Both the position numbers and the translations under genes were made by a program. The notes beneath the pieces are model-generated. The model saw nothing but the letters and a program-made list of their open reading frames with translations, was not told the DNA's origin and searched no databases. Positions 44,759-55,436 of a stretch of 64,000 nucleotides of DNA are shown here, one piece after another (position 1 is the stretch's first letter; each line of letters starts with the position of its first letter). Origin of the DNA: Bacillus sp. S/N-304-OC-R1 (GTDB lineage: Bacteria > Bacillota > Bacilli > Bacillales > Cytobacillaceae); assembly GCF_019749375.1 (NCBI RefSeq), contig NZ_JACWFE010000003.1:96332-160331 (forward strand). Reading direction: 5' to 3'.

Positions 44759-45852
44759 TTATTTAAGCTGTTCTTCTAATTCCTTCAATGTGTCCGTATA
44801 GCCCTGCTCACTTGCACCCCAGCCTTCGATATATTGACTAAGCTCGTTTGTAGTTACTTGTTGATCAGGCAACTTCGATTTGTCTACAAATACCGGGTTC
44901 AGCACGATTTTTTGCTCTGGGTTATCGCCATTAATTTTTTGGTACAGATAACGAACCTGGATACGGCCAATATCCTTAGGATCAACCGCAGCTGATGCAA
45001 CCCATGGGCTGTTTTCCTTTTGAATCATTTGCAGATCTTCATCACTCATATCAATGCTATATACTTTAATATCTGTTCTTCCTGCTTGCTCAATTGCGCG
45101 AACCGCACCTTTAGCAAACTCATCCCATGCCGCCCAAACAGCAGTGATCTGACCTTCCTTCGGATATTGCTTCAAGATCGCTTCCATTTGTGCTTGTGTA
45201 TCTAAAGCTGTGTTAGCTGTAGCTGCTCCAAATGCTGCAATTTCTTTAATTCCCGGATTGTTTTTTAAGAATGCATCATACGCTACTTGTCTTCTCTCCA
45301 TTGGTGCAAAGCCTGCAACCCAGATTTTAACGATATTCGCTTGGCTATTTGCATCTTCACCTAATTTATTCAATGTCATTTCAGCCATTTTTTCGTCGCC
45401 TTGCTCTAATACTGGTACACCTTTCACATCAATGCCTGCATCAAAGGCAATAACAGGAATTCCTTTTTCAACTGCTTTTTCTACTCCGCTATTTAATGCC
45501 TCTTTCGTACCGTGGTCGATTAGAATTCCATCAAAGCCTTGGTTAATCGCTGCATCTAAGTTAGACGCCATTTTAGCTAGATCTCCTTCAGAAGTAAACA
45601 CATTAACCGTTCCGCCGAATTTTTCGACTTGCTCCTTCACACCTTCAATATACTGAGCTGAAAACGTTCCTAAATTTTGCTGCATCACTAATGCAATTTT
45701 TTTATTTGCCAATGGGTTATCGGATTTTTCCGCATTTTTAGTTGTCTCTGATTCCTTTTGCTCTGTTCCCGCTGTATTGCTTTTTGGCTGGCATCCTGTT
45801 AAAAATGCCGATATGAGTAATATCGCTAAAAGTAATGTTGATAAATGTTTTC

Positions 45853-45856
<4 letters not shown>
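44759..45856 (-). CDS. Sugar-type ABC substrate-binding lipoprotein, probable methylthioribose receptor
   Basis: Lipid-anchored receptor of 365 aa. Signal peptide with lipobox LTGCQ (cysteine near residue 22), a Ser/Thr/Glu-rich linker, then a periplasmic-binding-protein type 1 fold (Peripla_BP_4): [70 protein letters not shown]. It belongs to the ribose/AI-2 receptor class. The start overlaps the mtnA stop by 4 bases, so it is translated with the salvage enzymes. Specificity for methylthioribose is inferred from that. Confidence 0.87.
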
Positions 45857-48107
<2,251 letters not shown>

Positions 48108-48128
48108 TCACCCTATCTATGAAAATAA

Positions 48129-48330
48129 TAAAAGCCTCTTTCATCACGAAAGAGGCTTAAGAATACAAATCTTCTGCCTCTCATCTCTCGGAAATTTTCC
48201 TTTCCGTTGGAATTAGCACCGTGCCTTGCGGGAAAATCCCGGCGCTTATAGCGCCCCGTTTCACAACGGTATTACGGTCGGTTGCTGGGCTTCATCGGGC
48301 CAAATCCCTCTGCCTGCTCATGATAAGAGT
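48129..48330 (-). promoter_or_regulatory. SAM-I (S-box) riboswitch upstream of mtnK
   Basis: Read on the minus strand from about 48329: CTCTTATCATGAG (P1/J), GCAGAGGGA, GGCCCGATGAAGCCC-GGCAACC-type core (GATGAAGCCCAGCAACC), a GGCGC...GCGCC hairpin, AAGGCACGGTGCTAATTCC, and the closing GAGAGATGAGAG. All conserved S-box elements are present. The terminator hairpin is 48132-48158 (arms AAGCCTCTTTC and GAAAGAGGCTT) with a T-run. With SAM bound, transcription ends before mtnK. Confidence 0.95.
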
Positions 48331-48364
48331 ATTTAAAATATTCACGTTTGTTTGCTTGAGTTGA

Positions 48365-48393
48365 ATCTTAGCACCCGTTTTTAAAAGTGTCAA
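48365..48393 (-). promoter_or_regulatory. Sigma-A promoter of the mtnK operon
   Basis: Minus strand TTGACA (rc of 48388-48393), 17 bases, TAAGAT (rc of 48365-48370). It lies just upstream of the S-box aptamer. Confidence 0.82.
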
Positions 48394-48508
48394 CTATTTT
48401 TTTTATTTCTCTTTAGTATTCAAAGCTCGCGAATTGTTGTGACTTTTTCTCTTAATTAGAGATTGGTAGCTTAAATAACGGACAATCTAACACTTGTATA
48501 CGATTGAG

Positions 48509-48785
48509 TTGGCCTTCATCCGCTTTATTACGGTCAACTCGATCGCTATTTACTCTTGACTTGGCCTTCACCTGGCTTATGACGGACAACTCGATCGGTA
48601 ATTACTCTTGACTTGGTCTTCATCCGCCTTATGACGGTCAACTCGATCGCTATTTACTCTTGACTTGGTCTTCATCCGCCTTATGACGGTCAACTCGATC
48701 GCTATTTACTCTTGACTTGGTCTTCATCCGCCTTATGACAGCCAACTCAACCCTTTATTACTCTTGACTTGGCCTTCATTAACCT
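48509..48785. repeat. 52-bp tandem repeat between the two methionine-salvage units
   Basis: Units starting with TTGG(T/C)CTTCA begin at 48509, 48561, 48613, 48665, 48717 and a partial one at 48769, a strict 52-bp period. Copies 3 and 4 are identical; 1, 2 and 5 diverge. Each unit holds TTGAC and GTCAA as a loose inverted pair and the palindrome CGATCG. No open frame runs through it. The function is unknown; it lies between two divergent promoters. Confidence 0.92.
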
Positions 48786-48877
48786 AATAACCGCGATTTT
48801 GAGCAAATCAACATCACAACTATCTAAAGTGGGAAAAATAACCCCCACCTTTTCACAATATTTTTCATCCAACGCTA

Positions 48878-48906
48878 TTGACAGAATTTTTTTACGGTGC
48901 AATAAT
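48878..48906 (+). promoter_or_regulatory. Sigma-A promoter of mtnWXBD
   Basis: TTGACA (48878-48883), 17 bases, AATAAT (48901-48906). Transcription would start about 48913, some 40 bases ahead of the second S-box. Confidence 0.82.
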
Positions 48907-48950
48907 AAGTCTCAGTTAGTTTTGAATTGTAAATGAATTGAATATATTTT

Positions 48951-49098
48951 TTCTTATTAAGAGCAGGTGGAGGGACGAGCCCTATGAAACCCGGCAACCG
49001 ATCAAATTATTGACACGGTGCTAATTCTTGCAGCAGTCATGCTGAGAAATAAGAAGATGTTTGCCTATTAACCTCTTCTTATTTGAAGAGGTTTTTTT
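48951..49098 (+). promoter_or_regulatory. SAM-I (S-box) riboswitch upstream of mtnW
   Basis: P1 arms TTCTTATT (48951-48958) and AATAAGAA (49048-49055) enclose the S-box core: AGAGCAGGTGGAGGGA, ATGAAACCCGGCAACCG, GACACGGTGCTAATTC. The terminator AACCTCTTC (49070-49078) / GAAGAGGTT (49085-49093) is followed by seven T. It is shorter than the mtnK riboswitch, with a small P3. Confidence 0.95.
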
Positions 49099-49127
49099 AT
49101 TATACTAAGGAGGAGGATGATTCGATT

Positions 49128-50351
49128 ATGAGTGAAATCATCGCTACCTATCAGCTATTTGGCAAGCCGGGATCCTTTGAAAAAAAAGCAGAAGGAATTG
49201 CACTCGGCTTAACGATTGGATCTTGGACTGACTTACCGCTGCTTGAACAGGAGCAGCTTAAAAAACATAAAGGGCGTGTTATCTCCGTAGAGGAATTTAC
49301 AAATACACGTCATCCCCTTAAAGAAAATGACATATTAGCGCATCTTAAAATTGCCTATCCGAGCGCTAACTTTTCTCCTGATTTACCGGCTATTATAACA
49401 ACCGTTTTCGGCAAACTTTCCTTAGATGGAGAGGTGAAGCTTCTCGATTTAGAATTTAGCTCAGAACTACAGCGAAACTTTCCTGGTCCGAAATTCGGTA
49501 TTGAAGGAATCCGAAAAATCTTAAATGTGCATAACCGACCGCTGACTATGAGTATTTTTAAAGGCGTAATCGGCAGAGATATAAACTATTTAACCGACCA
49601 GCTTAGAGAGCAAGCGCTTGGTGGAGTGGATCTTGTAAAGGATGATGAAATCCTGTTTGAAAATCCATTAACTCCATTCGAGCAGCGGATTGTAAAAAGC
49701 AAAGAAGTATTACAGCAGGTGTATGAGGAAACCGGACATCGCACACTTTATGCTGTCAACCTGACAGGACGGACTTCTGAGTTAAAGGACAAAGCAAGAA
49801 GAGCGCGCGAATTAGGTGCGGATGCCCTTTTATTCAATGTTCACACATATGGACTTGATGTCCTTCAGGAGCTTGCAGAAGATCAGGACATTGGGCTGCC
49901 ACTCATGGCACACCCTGCTTTTAGCGGAGCTTTTACCTCCTCTAACTTTTACGGAGTCGCAAGTCCTCTCCTTCTTGGCAAGCTGACTCGCTATGCTGGC
50001 GCTGACCTTTCTTTATTCCCTTCTCCATATGGCAGTGTGGCTCTTGAGAAGAGTGCTGCTCTGGGAATTGGCGAAAAGCTTACCGAAGTCGCTGCAGTTA
50101 AACGCGCCTTTCCGGTACCTTCTGCCGGCATTCATCCTGGCCTTGTTCCGCTGCTTATGGAGGATTTTGGTACAGATTGTGTCATTAACGCAGGTGGCGG
50201 AGTTCACGGCCATCCGCACGGGGCAGCAGGCGGCGGAAAAGCATTTAGGCAGGCAGTTGACGCTGTTCTTGCAGGGAAAAGCTTAATAGAAGCCGCTTCC
50301 GAACATGAAGAATTGAGAATCGCCCTTGAATTATGGGGAGGTGCAAAATGA
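49128..50351 (+). CDS. mtnW: 2,3-diketo-5-methylthiopentyl-1-phosphate enolase MtnW
   Basis: RuBisCO-like protein of 407 aa that enolises 2,3-diketo-5-methylthiopentyl-1-phosphate. The Mg/carbamate motif VDLVKDDE is at about residues 171-178, with LMAHPAFSG and the phosphate-binding [10 protein letters not shown]. RuBisCO catalytic residues for carboxylation are not all retained, as in B. subtilis MtnW. ATG 49128 follows AAGGAGGAGG; an in-frame ATG at 49083 lies inside the terminator. First gene of mtnWXBD. Confidence 0.95.
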   Translation: MSEIIATYQLFGKPGSFEKKAEGIALGLTIGSWTDLPLLEQEQLKKHKGRVISVEEFTNTRHPLKENDILAHLKIAYPSANFSPDLPAIITTVFGKLSLDGEVKLLDLEFSSELQRNFPGPKFGIEGIRKILNVHNRPLTMSIFKGVIGRDINYLTDQLREQALGGVDLVKDDEILFENPLTPFEQRIVKSKEVLQQVYEETGHRTLYAVNLTGRTSELKDKARRARELGADALLFNVHTYGLDVLQELAEDQDIGLPLMAHPAFSGAFTSSNFYGVASPLLLGKLTRYAGADLSLFPSPYGSVALEKSAALGIGEKLTEVAAVKRAFPVPSAGIHPGLVPLLMEDFGTDCVINAGGGVHGHPHGAAGGGKAFRQAVDAVLAGKSLIEAASEHEELRIALELWGGAK

Positions 50352-51013
50352 GCAATCCAATTATTTTTTGTGATTTCGACGGCACGATTACGAATAAGGA
50401 TAACATCATTAACATTATGAAAGAATTTGCCCCGCCTGAATGGGTTGGGATTAAGGATGACATTTTAGCTCAAAAGGTATCGATTCAAGAGGGGGTCGGC
50501 AAGATGTTTTCGCTGCTCCCTTCATCGAAAAAAGAAGAAATCATTTCTTTTGTACAGAAGGATGCAGTCATCAGAGAAGGTTTTGCCCAGTTCGTTCAGT
50601 TTACAAGAGAAGCAAATATTCCGCTGTATATCGTGAGCGGCGGCATAGATTTCTTCGTACACCCTGTACTGGAACCATTTGGTCCGTTTGAAAAAGTTTA
50701 TTGCAATGAAGCAGATTTTTCAGGCGAGAACATCCAGATTGTATTCCCTCATGAGTGTGACGATGATTGTACGAACAAAGGATGCGGCTGCTGCAAGCCG
50801 TCTATTATCCGTACGATTGCTTCTGAGGAACATAGTAGTATTGTGATTGGCGACTCGATTACAGATCTTGAAGCTGCTAAGCTTGCAGACGTTGTCATTG
50901 CAAGGGATTTCCTCATTGAAAAATGCAAGGAACTGAACATCCCTTTTGAGCCCTTCGAACGTTTTCAAGACTGTATCCGAATAATCCAATCACGAATGGA
51001 TGTGAAAGTATGA
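50348..51013 (+). CDS. mtnX: 2-hydroxy-3-keto-5-methylthiopentenyl-1-phosphate phosphatase MtnX
   Basis: HAD-superfamily phosphatase of 221 aa. Catalytic FCDFDGTIT (D9, D11), motif II YIVSGG, motif III region [31 protein letters not shown] cysteine cluster, usual for MtnX, sits near residue 140. ATG 50348 follows GGGAGGTG and overlaps mtnW by 4 bases. It releases phosphate to give the acireductone precursor. Confidence 0.94.
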   Translation: MSNPIIFCDFDGTITNKDNIINIMKEFAPPEWVGIKDDILAQKVSIQEGVGKMFSLLPSSKKEEIISFVQKDAVIREGFAQFVQFTREANIPLYIVSGGIDFFVHPVLEPFGPFEKVYCNEADFSGENIQIVFPHECDDDCTNKGCGCCKPSIIRTIASEEHSSIVIGDSITDLEAAKLADVVIARDFLIEKCKELNIPFEPFERFQDCIRIIQSRMDVKV

Positions 51014-51633
51014 GTACACTCGTTTCTAAATGGAATGAACTAGCTGAGATTAAGGATGAATTGGCTGCGAGAGACTGGTTTATGGGAACGAGCGGAAATC
51101 TTGCCATTAAGGTAAAGAACGATCCACTCCAATTTCTTGTCACAGCGAGTGGAAAAGATAAAAGAAAACGAACTTTAGAGGATTTCCTCCTTGTCGACAA
51201 GGATGGCAAAGCGGTTGAAGAAACACATCTGAAGCCATCTGCTGAAACTCTGCTCCATTGTGCGGTTTTTCAAAATACTGGGGCAGGCTGCAGCCTTCAT
51301 GTCCATACAGTAGCAAACAACGTGATCTCGGAGCTATATGGTGAAGAAGGAAAAGTACGCTTTCAGTATCAGGAATTAATTAAAGCGTTTGATGTTTGGG
51401 AAGAAGATGCTGTCCTGACGATTCCTATTATCCATAACCATGCACATATACCTGCTCTAGCAGAAGAATTTCAAGAGCATATTCATGCTAATAAAGGAGC
51501 TGTCCTGATCCGGAACCATGGCATCACCGTATGGGGCAGAGATGGCTTTGAAGCTAAGAAACTATTAGAAGCATGTGAGTTTTTATTTCAATACGAGCTA
51601 GCATTAATTAATGCCAAATCAAATTTTAAATAA
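51010..51633 (+). CDS. mtnB: Methylthioribulose-1-phosphate dehydratase MtnB
   Basis: Class II aldolase-like zinc enzyme of 207 aa that dehydrates 5-methylthioribulose-1-phosphate. Zinc ligands appear in [11 protein letters not shown] (two His) and [11 protein letters not shown] / [20 protein letters not shown] near the N-terminus is the phosphate-binding loop. Overlaps mtnX by 4 bases. Confidence 0.94.
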   Translation: MSTLVSKWNELAEIKDELAARDWFMGTSGNLAIKVKNDPLQFLVTASGKDKRKRTLEDFLLVDKDGKAVEETHLKPSAETLLHCAVFQNTGAGCSLHVHTVANNVISELYGEEGKVRFQYQELIKAFDVWEEDAVLTIPIIHNHAHIPALAEEFQEHIHANKGAVLIRNHGITVWGRDGFEAKKLLEACEFLFQYELALINAKSNFK

Positions 51634-51648
51634 GAGAGGGAGATTCCT

Positions 51649-52182
51649 ATGGCAACAATTACTATCCAAGGTACAAATGAAGTTATTGAAGAGCAAAGCG
51701 AAGTTGCAGCATTTTTAGAAAAGCAAGAAGTTATTTATGAGCAATGGGATATTAATAAGCTGCCAGAAAACCTTCGTGAAAAATTCAATTTAAGCGCTGA
51801 AGAAAAAGAGGGAATTTTAAAGTCATTTAAGGCAGAAATTGATGATATTTCTGCACGCCGAGGCTACAAAACAGCTGACGTTATTTCTTTATCTGATACG
51901 ACGCCTAATTTGGATGAGCTTTTGAAAAATTTCCAAAGAGAGCATCATCATACGGATGACGAAGTGCGCTTTATTGCAAGCGGCCATGGCGTTTTCGTTA
52001 TCCAAGGTAAGGATGAGCGCTTCTTTGAAGTTCATTTAAATCCCGGCGATCTAATCTCTGTTCCAGAATATATCCGTCATTATTTCACTCTTGCCGATGA
52101 TAGAAAAGTAGTAGCTGTCCGTATTTTCGTAACAGAAGAAGGCTGGGTGCCAGTTTACGAGAAGGAAAGTGTAGAAGGTTAA
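51649..52182 (+). CDS. mtnD: Acireductone dioxygenase MtnD
   Basis: Cupin dioxygenase of 177 aa. Metal ligands are visible in EHHHTDDEVRF (two His, one Glu) and YIRHYFTL (His). With Fe it gives formate and the methionine keto acid; with Ni an off-pathway product. Last enzyme of the salvage branch before transamination. GAGAGGGAG precedes ATG 51649. Confidence 0.95.
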   Translation: MATITIQGTNEVIEEQSEVAAFLEKQEVIYEQWDINKLPENLREKFNLSAEEKEGILKSFKAEIDDISARRGYKTADVISLSDTTPNLDELLKNFQREHHHTDDEVRFIASGHGVFVIQGKDERFFEVHLNPGDLISVPEYIRHYFTLADDRKVVAVRIFVTEEGWVPVYEKESVEG

Positions 52183-52193
52183 TGGAACAAATG

Positions 52194-52360
52194 CGAAAGC
52201 GCCTAGGTCACCCCTGACAAGCACAAGACGAGCCTCTCGGAAAGGTGTTCTTTGCCTTTCTGGGAGGATTGGCTTGTGACCTCGAGGTCGACAAAACGCG
52301 ACGTCCTGTCGCAATGTCGACACTAGTACATCCTGTACGTCGGGGGTAGGCGCTGGAGCT
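52194..52360. repeat. Hairpin-rich intergenic element with inverted ends
   Basis: AGCGCCTA (52198-52205) and TAGGCGCT (52347-52354) form inverted ends. Inside are nested hairpins: CCTCTCGGAAAGG with CCTTTCTGGGAGG, GCGAC-GTCCT-GTCGC flanked by two GTCGAC sites, and GTACA-TCC-TGTAC. The segment is clearly more GC-rich than the surroundings and has no coding frame. It looks like a dispersed palindromic repeat or small structured RNA rather than a simple terminator. I cannot show from one copy that it is mobile. Confidence 0.6.
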
Positions 52361-52420
52361 GAACGTTGACAAAAATATTCACAAAGTTATACACAGCATG
52401 CGAATTTATAATTTCCTATA

Positions 52421-52477
52421 ATAGTAAAAAAGATGTCTATGTAGCGATTTCTCGTTCTTAGACATCTTTTTTACTAT
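52421..52477. terminator. Strong bidirectional terminator
   Basis: A 19-bp perfect stem: 52421-52439 (ends GATGTCTA) with 52459-52477 (begins TAGACATC), A-run and T-run included in the stem. It separates mtnD (+) and the VanZ-like gene (-). Confidence 0.92.
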
Positions 52478-52490
52478 TATCGCTGCTTAT

Positions 52491-52886
52491 TTACTTTCTA
52501 GTGGTAACCATTTTTATTATTATCAAAGCAATTAAGGCACCAATGGAATCAATTCCTACATCCACAATAGAGCCTGTCCGGTCAGGGATAAAAGTCTGGT
52601 GAAATTCATCTGTTGCAGCATAAGCAGTTGTATACATCCATGCAAACAAGACTCGGCGTCTCTCTAGGCCGTTGTAAAAGCATACGGCGAGTAACCCAAA
52701 AGCGGACAGATGGACTAGCTTTCTTAATATCACATTAATCATTCTTGCTTGTTCTTCAGATAGATGAAAAATATCCACAATGATTGATAACGTATTTCCT
52801 CCCGTTGAGGCAGGTGATGCTGTCGTTATAAAAATGGCAATGCAATATGCAATAGCAGCGGTTAGCCAAATATGTTTTTTCTTCAT
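52491..52886 (-). CDS. VanZ-like membrane protein
   Basis: Protein of 131 aa with four TM helices and the family motif TDEFHQTFIPDRTGSIVDVGIDSIGA (as DEFHQTFIPDRTG, then VDVGIDSIGA). VanZ of glycopeptide resistance is the namesake; chromosomal homologs like this one have no confirmed function. Ribosome binding site AAGGAA. Monocistronic. Confidence 0.87.
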   Translation of the reverse strand: MKKKHIWLTAAIAYCIAIFITTASPASTGGNTLSIIVDIFHLSEEQARMINVILRKLVHLSAFGLLAVCFYNGLERRRVLFAWMYTTAYAATDEFHQTFIPDRTGSIVDVGIDSIGALIALIIIKMVTTRK

Positions 52887-52968
52887 GATTAATTCCTTCA
52901 GATGTTTTTTCTATTATTATAGACCTGAACAGATCCGATTTTCTATAGTGTTAATTTCCTTAAATAAA

Positions 52969-53883
52969 TCAACTAATTCCCGCTTTACTCCTCAAATCCT
53001 TAAACACATGTATCGCTTTAAAGAAACCTTCATCATAGGTTCCACTTTCCTGTATGGACCAGCATGTAGAGAGAACTGCATGAGCGAACCCATATAATAG
53101 AACCTTATTTCTATCTAAGTTCAATTCTTTAACAAAAATATCTATTCGCGTCTCCATTACATTAGTAATTTGATCATCCGGCAGTTTATTTAGTAAAAAT
53201 TGAATCACATCATATTCTCTGTCACCGATTAATCCCTTTGGATCAATGGCCAGCCAAGAATCGATGCCAGTCCTTAAAATATTATAATGATGTAAATCGC
53301 CATGCAGAAGAAAAGGCTGACCTTGATTTTCAATCAAATCCTTAAAGACTCTAGTTGCTTCCTGCAGCATTTCTTTTGTAATGGATCCACGTCCTTCAGG
53401 ATGATCAGCATTAATTTTGTTTAAGCTTTTTTCTCTTTCTTCACAATGCGGAATATGAACAGACTTTTGCACCGGTTTCCATAGTTTTTTCATGATTTGA
53501 GCAGCAATAAAGGCAGCCTCTTTATGATCTTCGAGTGAAGCGAGAGTTGTTCCAGGCTTTAACCGTTCAAGAATGAGGACTCCTTTCGCCCGATCTGCTT
53601 CTATAATTCTTACCATGCCATCCCCGTTAAATAGGGTAAGGGCCTCTATTTCATATAGGAATTCATCATTCGGAACCGTTAGCTTGATGACTACTTACAC
53701 CCCATCTTTTCGAATAGCTGGTGCCACAAAATTATAGGACAGATCGAACGGCGGCTTAATTTCCAATTGCCACCGCTCCTCACATTCGTGAATAAGCTGT
53801 TGAAAATCTTCTAGCCATTTTTCCCCTTTTTCCTTATGCACCTCTCTGATAGTTTTCATAAATGCAGTTGGTAAGCTAAGCAT
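52969..53883 (-). pseudogene. Aminoglycoside 6-phosphotransferase-like gene with an in-frame stop
   Basis: Two open segments, 53883-53698 (starting MLSLPTAFMKTIREVH) and 53694-52969, are in the same reading frame and separated only by TAA at 53697-53695. The joined frame of about 304 codons has the shape of streptomycin-type APH(6)/hydroxyurea kinases: NFVAPAIRKDGV-stop-VVIKLTVPNDE, LILERLKPGTTL, and catalytic FLLHGDLHHYNIL, then AIDPKGLIGDREYD. The stop sits two residues before the segment with the ATP lysine (VVIKL), probably where GAA or CAA stood. The gene overlaps the GNAT gene by 8 bases. Confidence 0.82.
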
Positions 53884-54364
53884 TATATATCTCCACGTCC
53901 TTTACCATTGTCAAAAAAACAGTAGATCCATTACTAAATTCCATTTTCTTCTTAAACCCAAGTTTTTCATATAGGCGTATAGCCCGTTCATTAAATTTTG
54001 CTACAGTTAAGCGCAGAGGAACTGATTTATCTGCAGCTTGAACATGATTTATGATAAAGGAGAAAAATGAAGATCCTAAACCTTGCCCTGTTAATTCTGG
54101 CCTCATTCCAAGACCAATATCTATATATTTCTCAGAATAAGCACCGTAGTGTGTTCCAGCAGGTACTTGCGCTGAATTTCCGATACAAAAGAAACCAATT
54201 AATTGATTTCTTTCATCAACGACAACCGAATACGAGTTTCCTAGTAATTCCTCAATTGATTCCTCGCTTTCTTCATTATTATAAAAATCATATGGAGCAT
54301 TATATTTCCAGTTTAGTATTTGTATCGCATCATTTTTACTGATTTTTTGAATTGATAACTGCAT
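53876..54364 (-). CDS. GNAT-family N-acetyltransferase
   Basis: Cytoplasmic acetyltransferase of 162 aa. The acetyl-CoA loop is RPELTGQGLGSSFFSF (Q/RxxGxG pattern), with LTVAKFNERAIRLYEKLGFKK as the typical C-terminal element. The acceptor is unknown; RimI-like or small-molecule acetylation are both possible. AGAGGG precedes the ATG. It is upstream of and overlaps the broken APH gene, so the two were one transcription unit. Confidence 0.84.
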   Translation of the reverse strand: MQLSIQKISKNDAIQILNWKYNAPYDFYNNEESEESIEELLGNSYSVVVDERNQLIGFFCIGNSAQVPAGTHYGAYSEKYIDIGLGMRPELTGQGLGSSFFSFIINHVQAADKSVPLRLTVAKFNERAIRLYEKLGFKKKMEFSNGSTVFLTMVKDVEIYNA

Positions 54365-54553
54365 AAGATCCCTCTTTTTTAATAGTTAAAATTTAAGTTT
54401 TAGAGCAAACACTTATGAATATTTTATGTTACTTTTTGGAATTAAGAAAGTGTGGAGTAAATTGTTAAAGGATTGGAATGTAAAATATTTCGATTTCATA
54501 TCAATAAACAGAGATGCTTTTCGATCATTCATCCTGGTTAGAGGAGGAGCAGC

Positions 54554-55348
54554 ATGTTTCAATATCTATTATTAATTAGCAATGCTTTAGAATGGAATAT
54601 TCCTATATTAATGACTTCTATTTTTATCCTCATTTCATATATATTGCTCGTAAAACAAACAACTGAACTAACAATTATGCATAAACAGCCGCTTCTCTTT
54701 CTGCTCAGCCTAGCCTTACTTGTCTTAATAGTCGGCAGCCCCCTAGCAGCCATTGCCCATCTTTCATTCAGTTTGCATATGATCCAAATGAGCATTCTGT
54801 TTTTTATTATTCCTCCACTGTTATTATTAGGCATTCCAAAGCCCATATATCAGCTGCTGAGTAAGGTTATCCTTATTAGACCTTTCCTGCTTGTAAAGCC
54901 CCTAGCTTCACTAATTATTTTTGCTTTTATGTTTTTCGTTTATCATTTACCTTTAGTTTTAAACCTTCTTTCCAATCACCTAGGCATCCATCGTATGTAT
55001 TTCTTATTACTATTTATATTAGCATTTCGAATGTGGTGGCCTATAATTTCACCTTTTCAAAAACAGACAATTTATAGCGAACCCAAAAAACGTTTTGCCT
55101 TCCTAAGCGGGCTCCTTCTCTTGCCTGCCTGTTCTGTTTTCATCTTAAATGCCTTAATGGATGGCACGAATAATCCATTTCTAGCTCAATTTATGACTGA
55201 ACTTTGTTTACCTTCACATTCTAGTTCCCATACTCTTTTTCCACCGTTATTTAATCCAAGGCTGGATCAGCTGATGGCGGGTATACTCATGCTTGGCATC
55301 CACAAATTCTCATTAAATGTCGCATTACATTTGGGTGAAAGGAGTTAG
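54554..55348 (+). CDS. ctaG: CtaG-family cytochrome c oxidase assembly factor
   Basis: Membrane protein of 264 aa with seven or so TM helices (caa3_CtaG family). Histidines near membrane ends (LSFSLHMIQM, FVYHLPLVL) and the IPPLLLLGIPKP loop are family traits. In B. subtilis CtaG is needed for a functional CuA/caa3 oxidase. GAGGAGGAG precedes ATG 54554. It is followed 88 bp later by a copper ATPase, which links both to copper handling for oxidases. Confidence 0.84.
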   Translation: MFQYLLLISNALEWNIPILMTSIFILISYILLVKQTTELTIMHKQPLLFLLSLALLVLIVGSPLAAIAHLSFSLHMIQMSILFFIIPPLLLLGIPKPIYQLLSKVILIRPFLLVKPLASLIIFAFMFFVYHLPLVLNLLSNHLGIHRMYFLLLFILAFRMWWPIISPFQKQTIYSEPKKRFAFLSGLLLLPACSVFILNALMDGTNNPFLAQFMTELCLPSHSSSHTLFPPLFNPRLDQLMAGILMLGIHKFSLNVALHLGERS

Positions 55349-55436
55349 AACCAGTTCCTCACTAATGCTCTACGTTCTAATTGAAAATTGATAGTAATAA
55401 AATGAATTAAAGATAGATGAAAGTGGTGGGAGAACG

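Noticed and set aside
48509..48785. Possible CRISPR array with 52-bp period
   Set aside because: The whole period is repeated and diverges gradually; there are no unique spacers of constant length and no cas genes.
53695..53883. Separate 62-aa gene upstream of the phosphotransferase
   Set aside because: It continues in the same frame across the stop and encodes the N-terminus of the same kinase, so it is treated as one broken gene.
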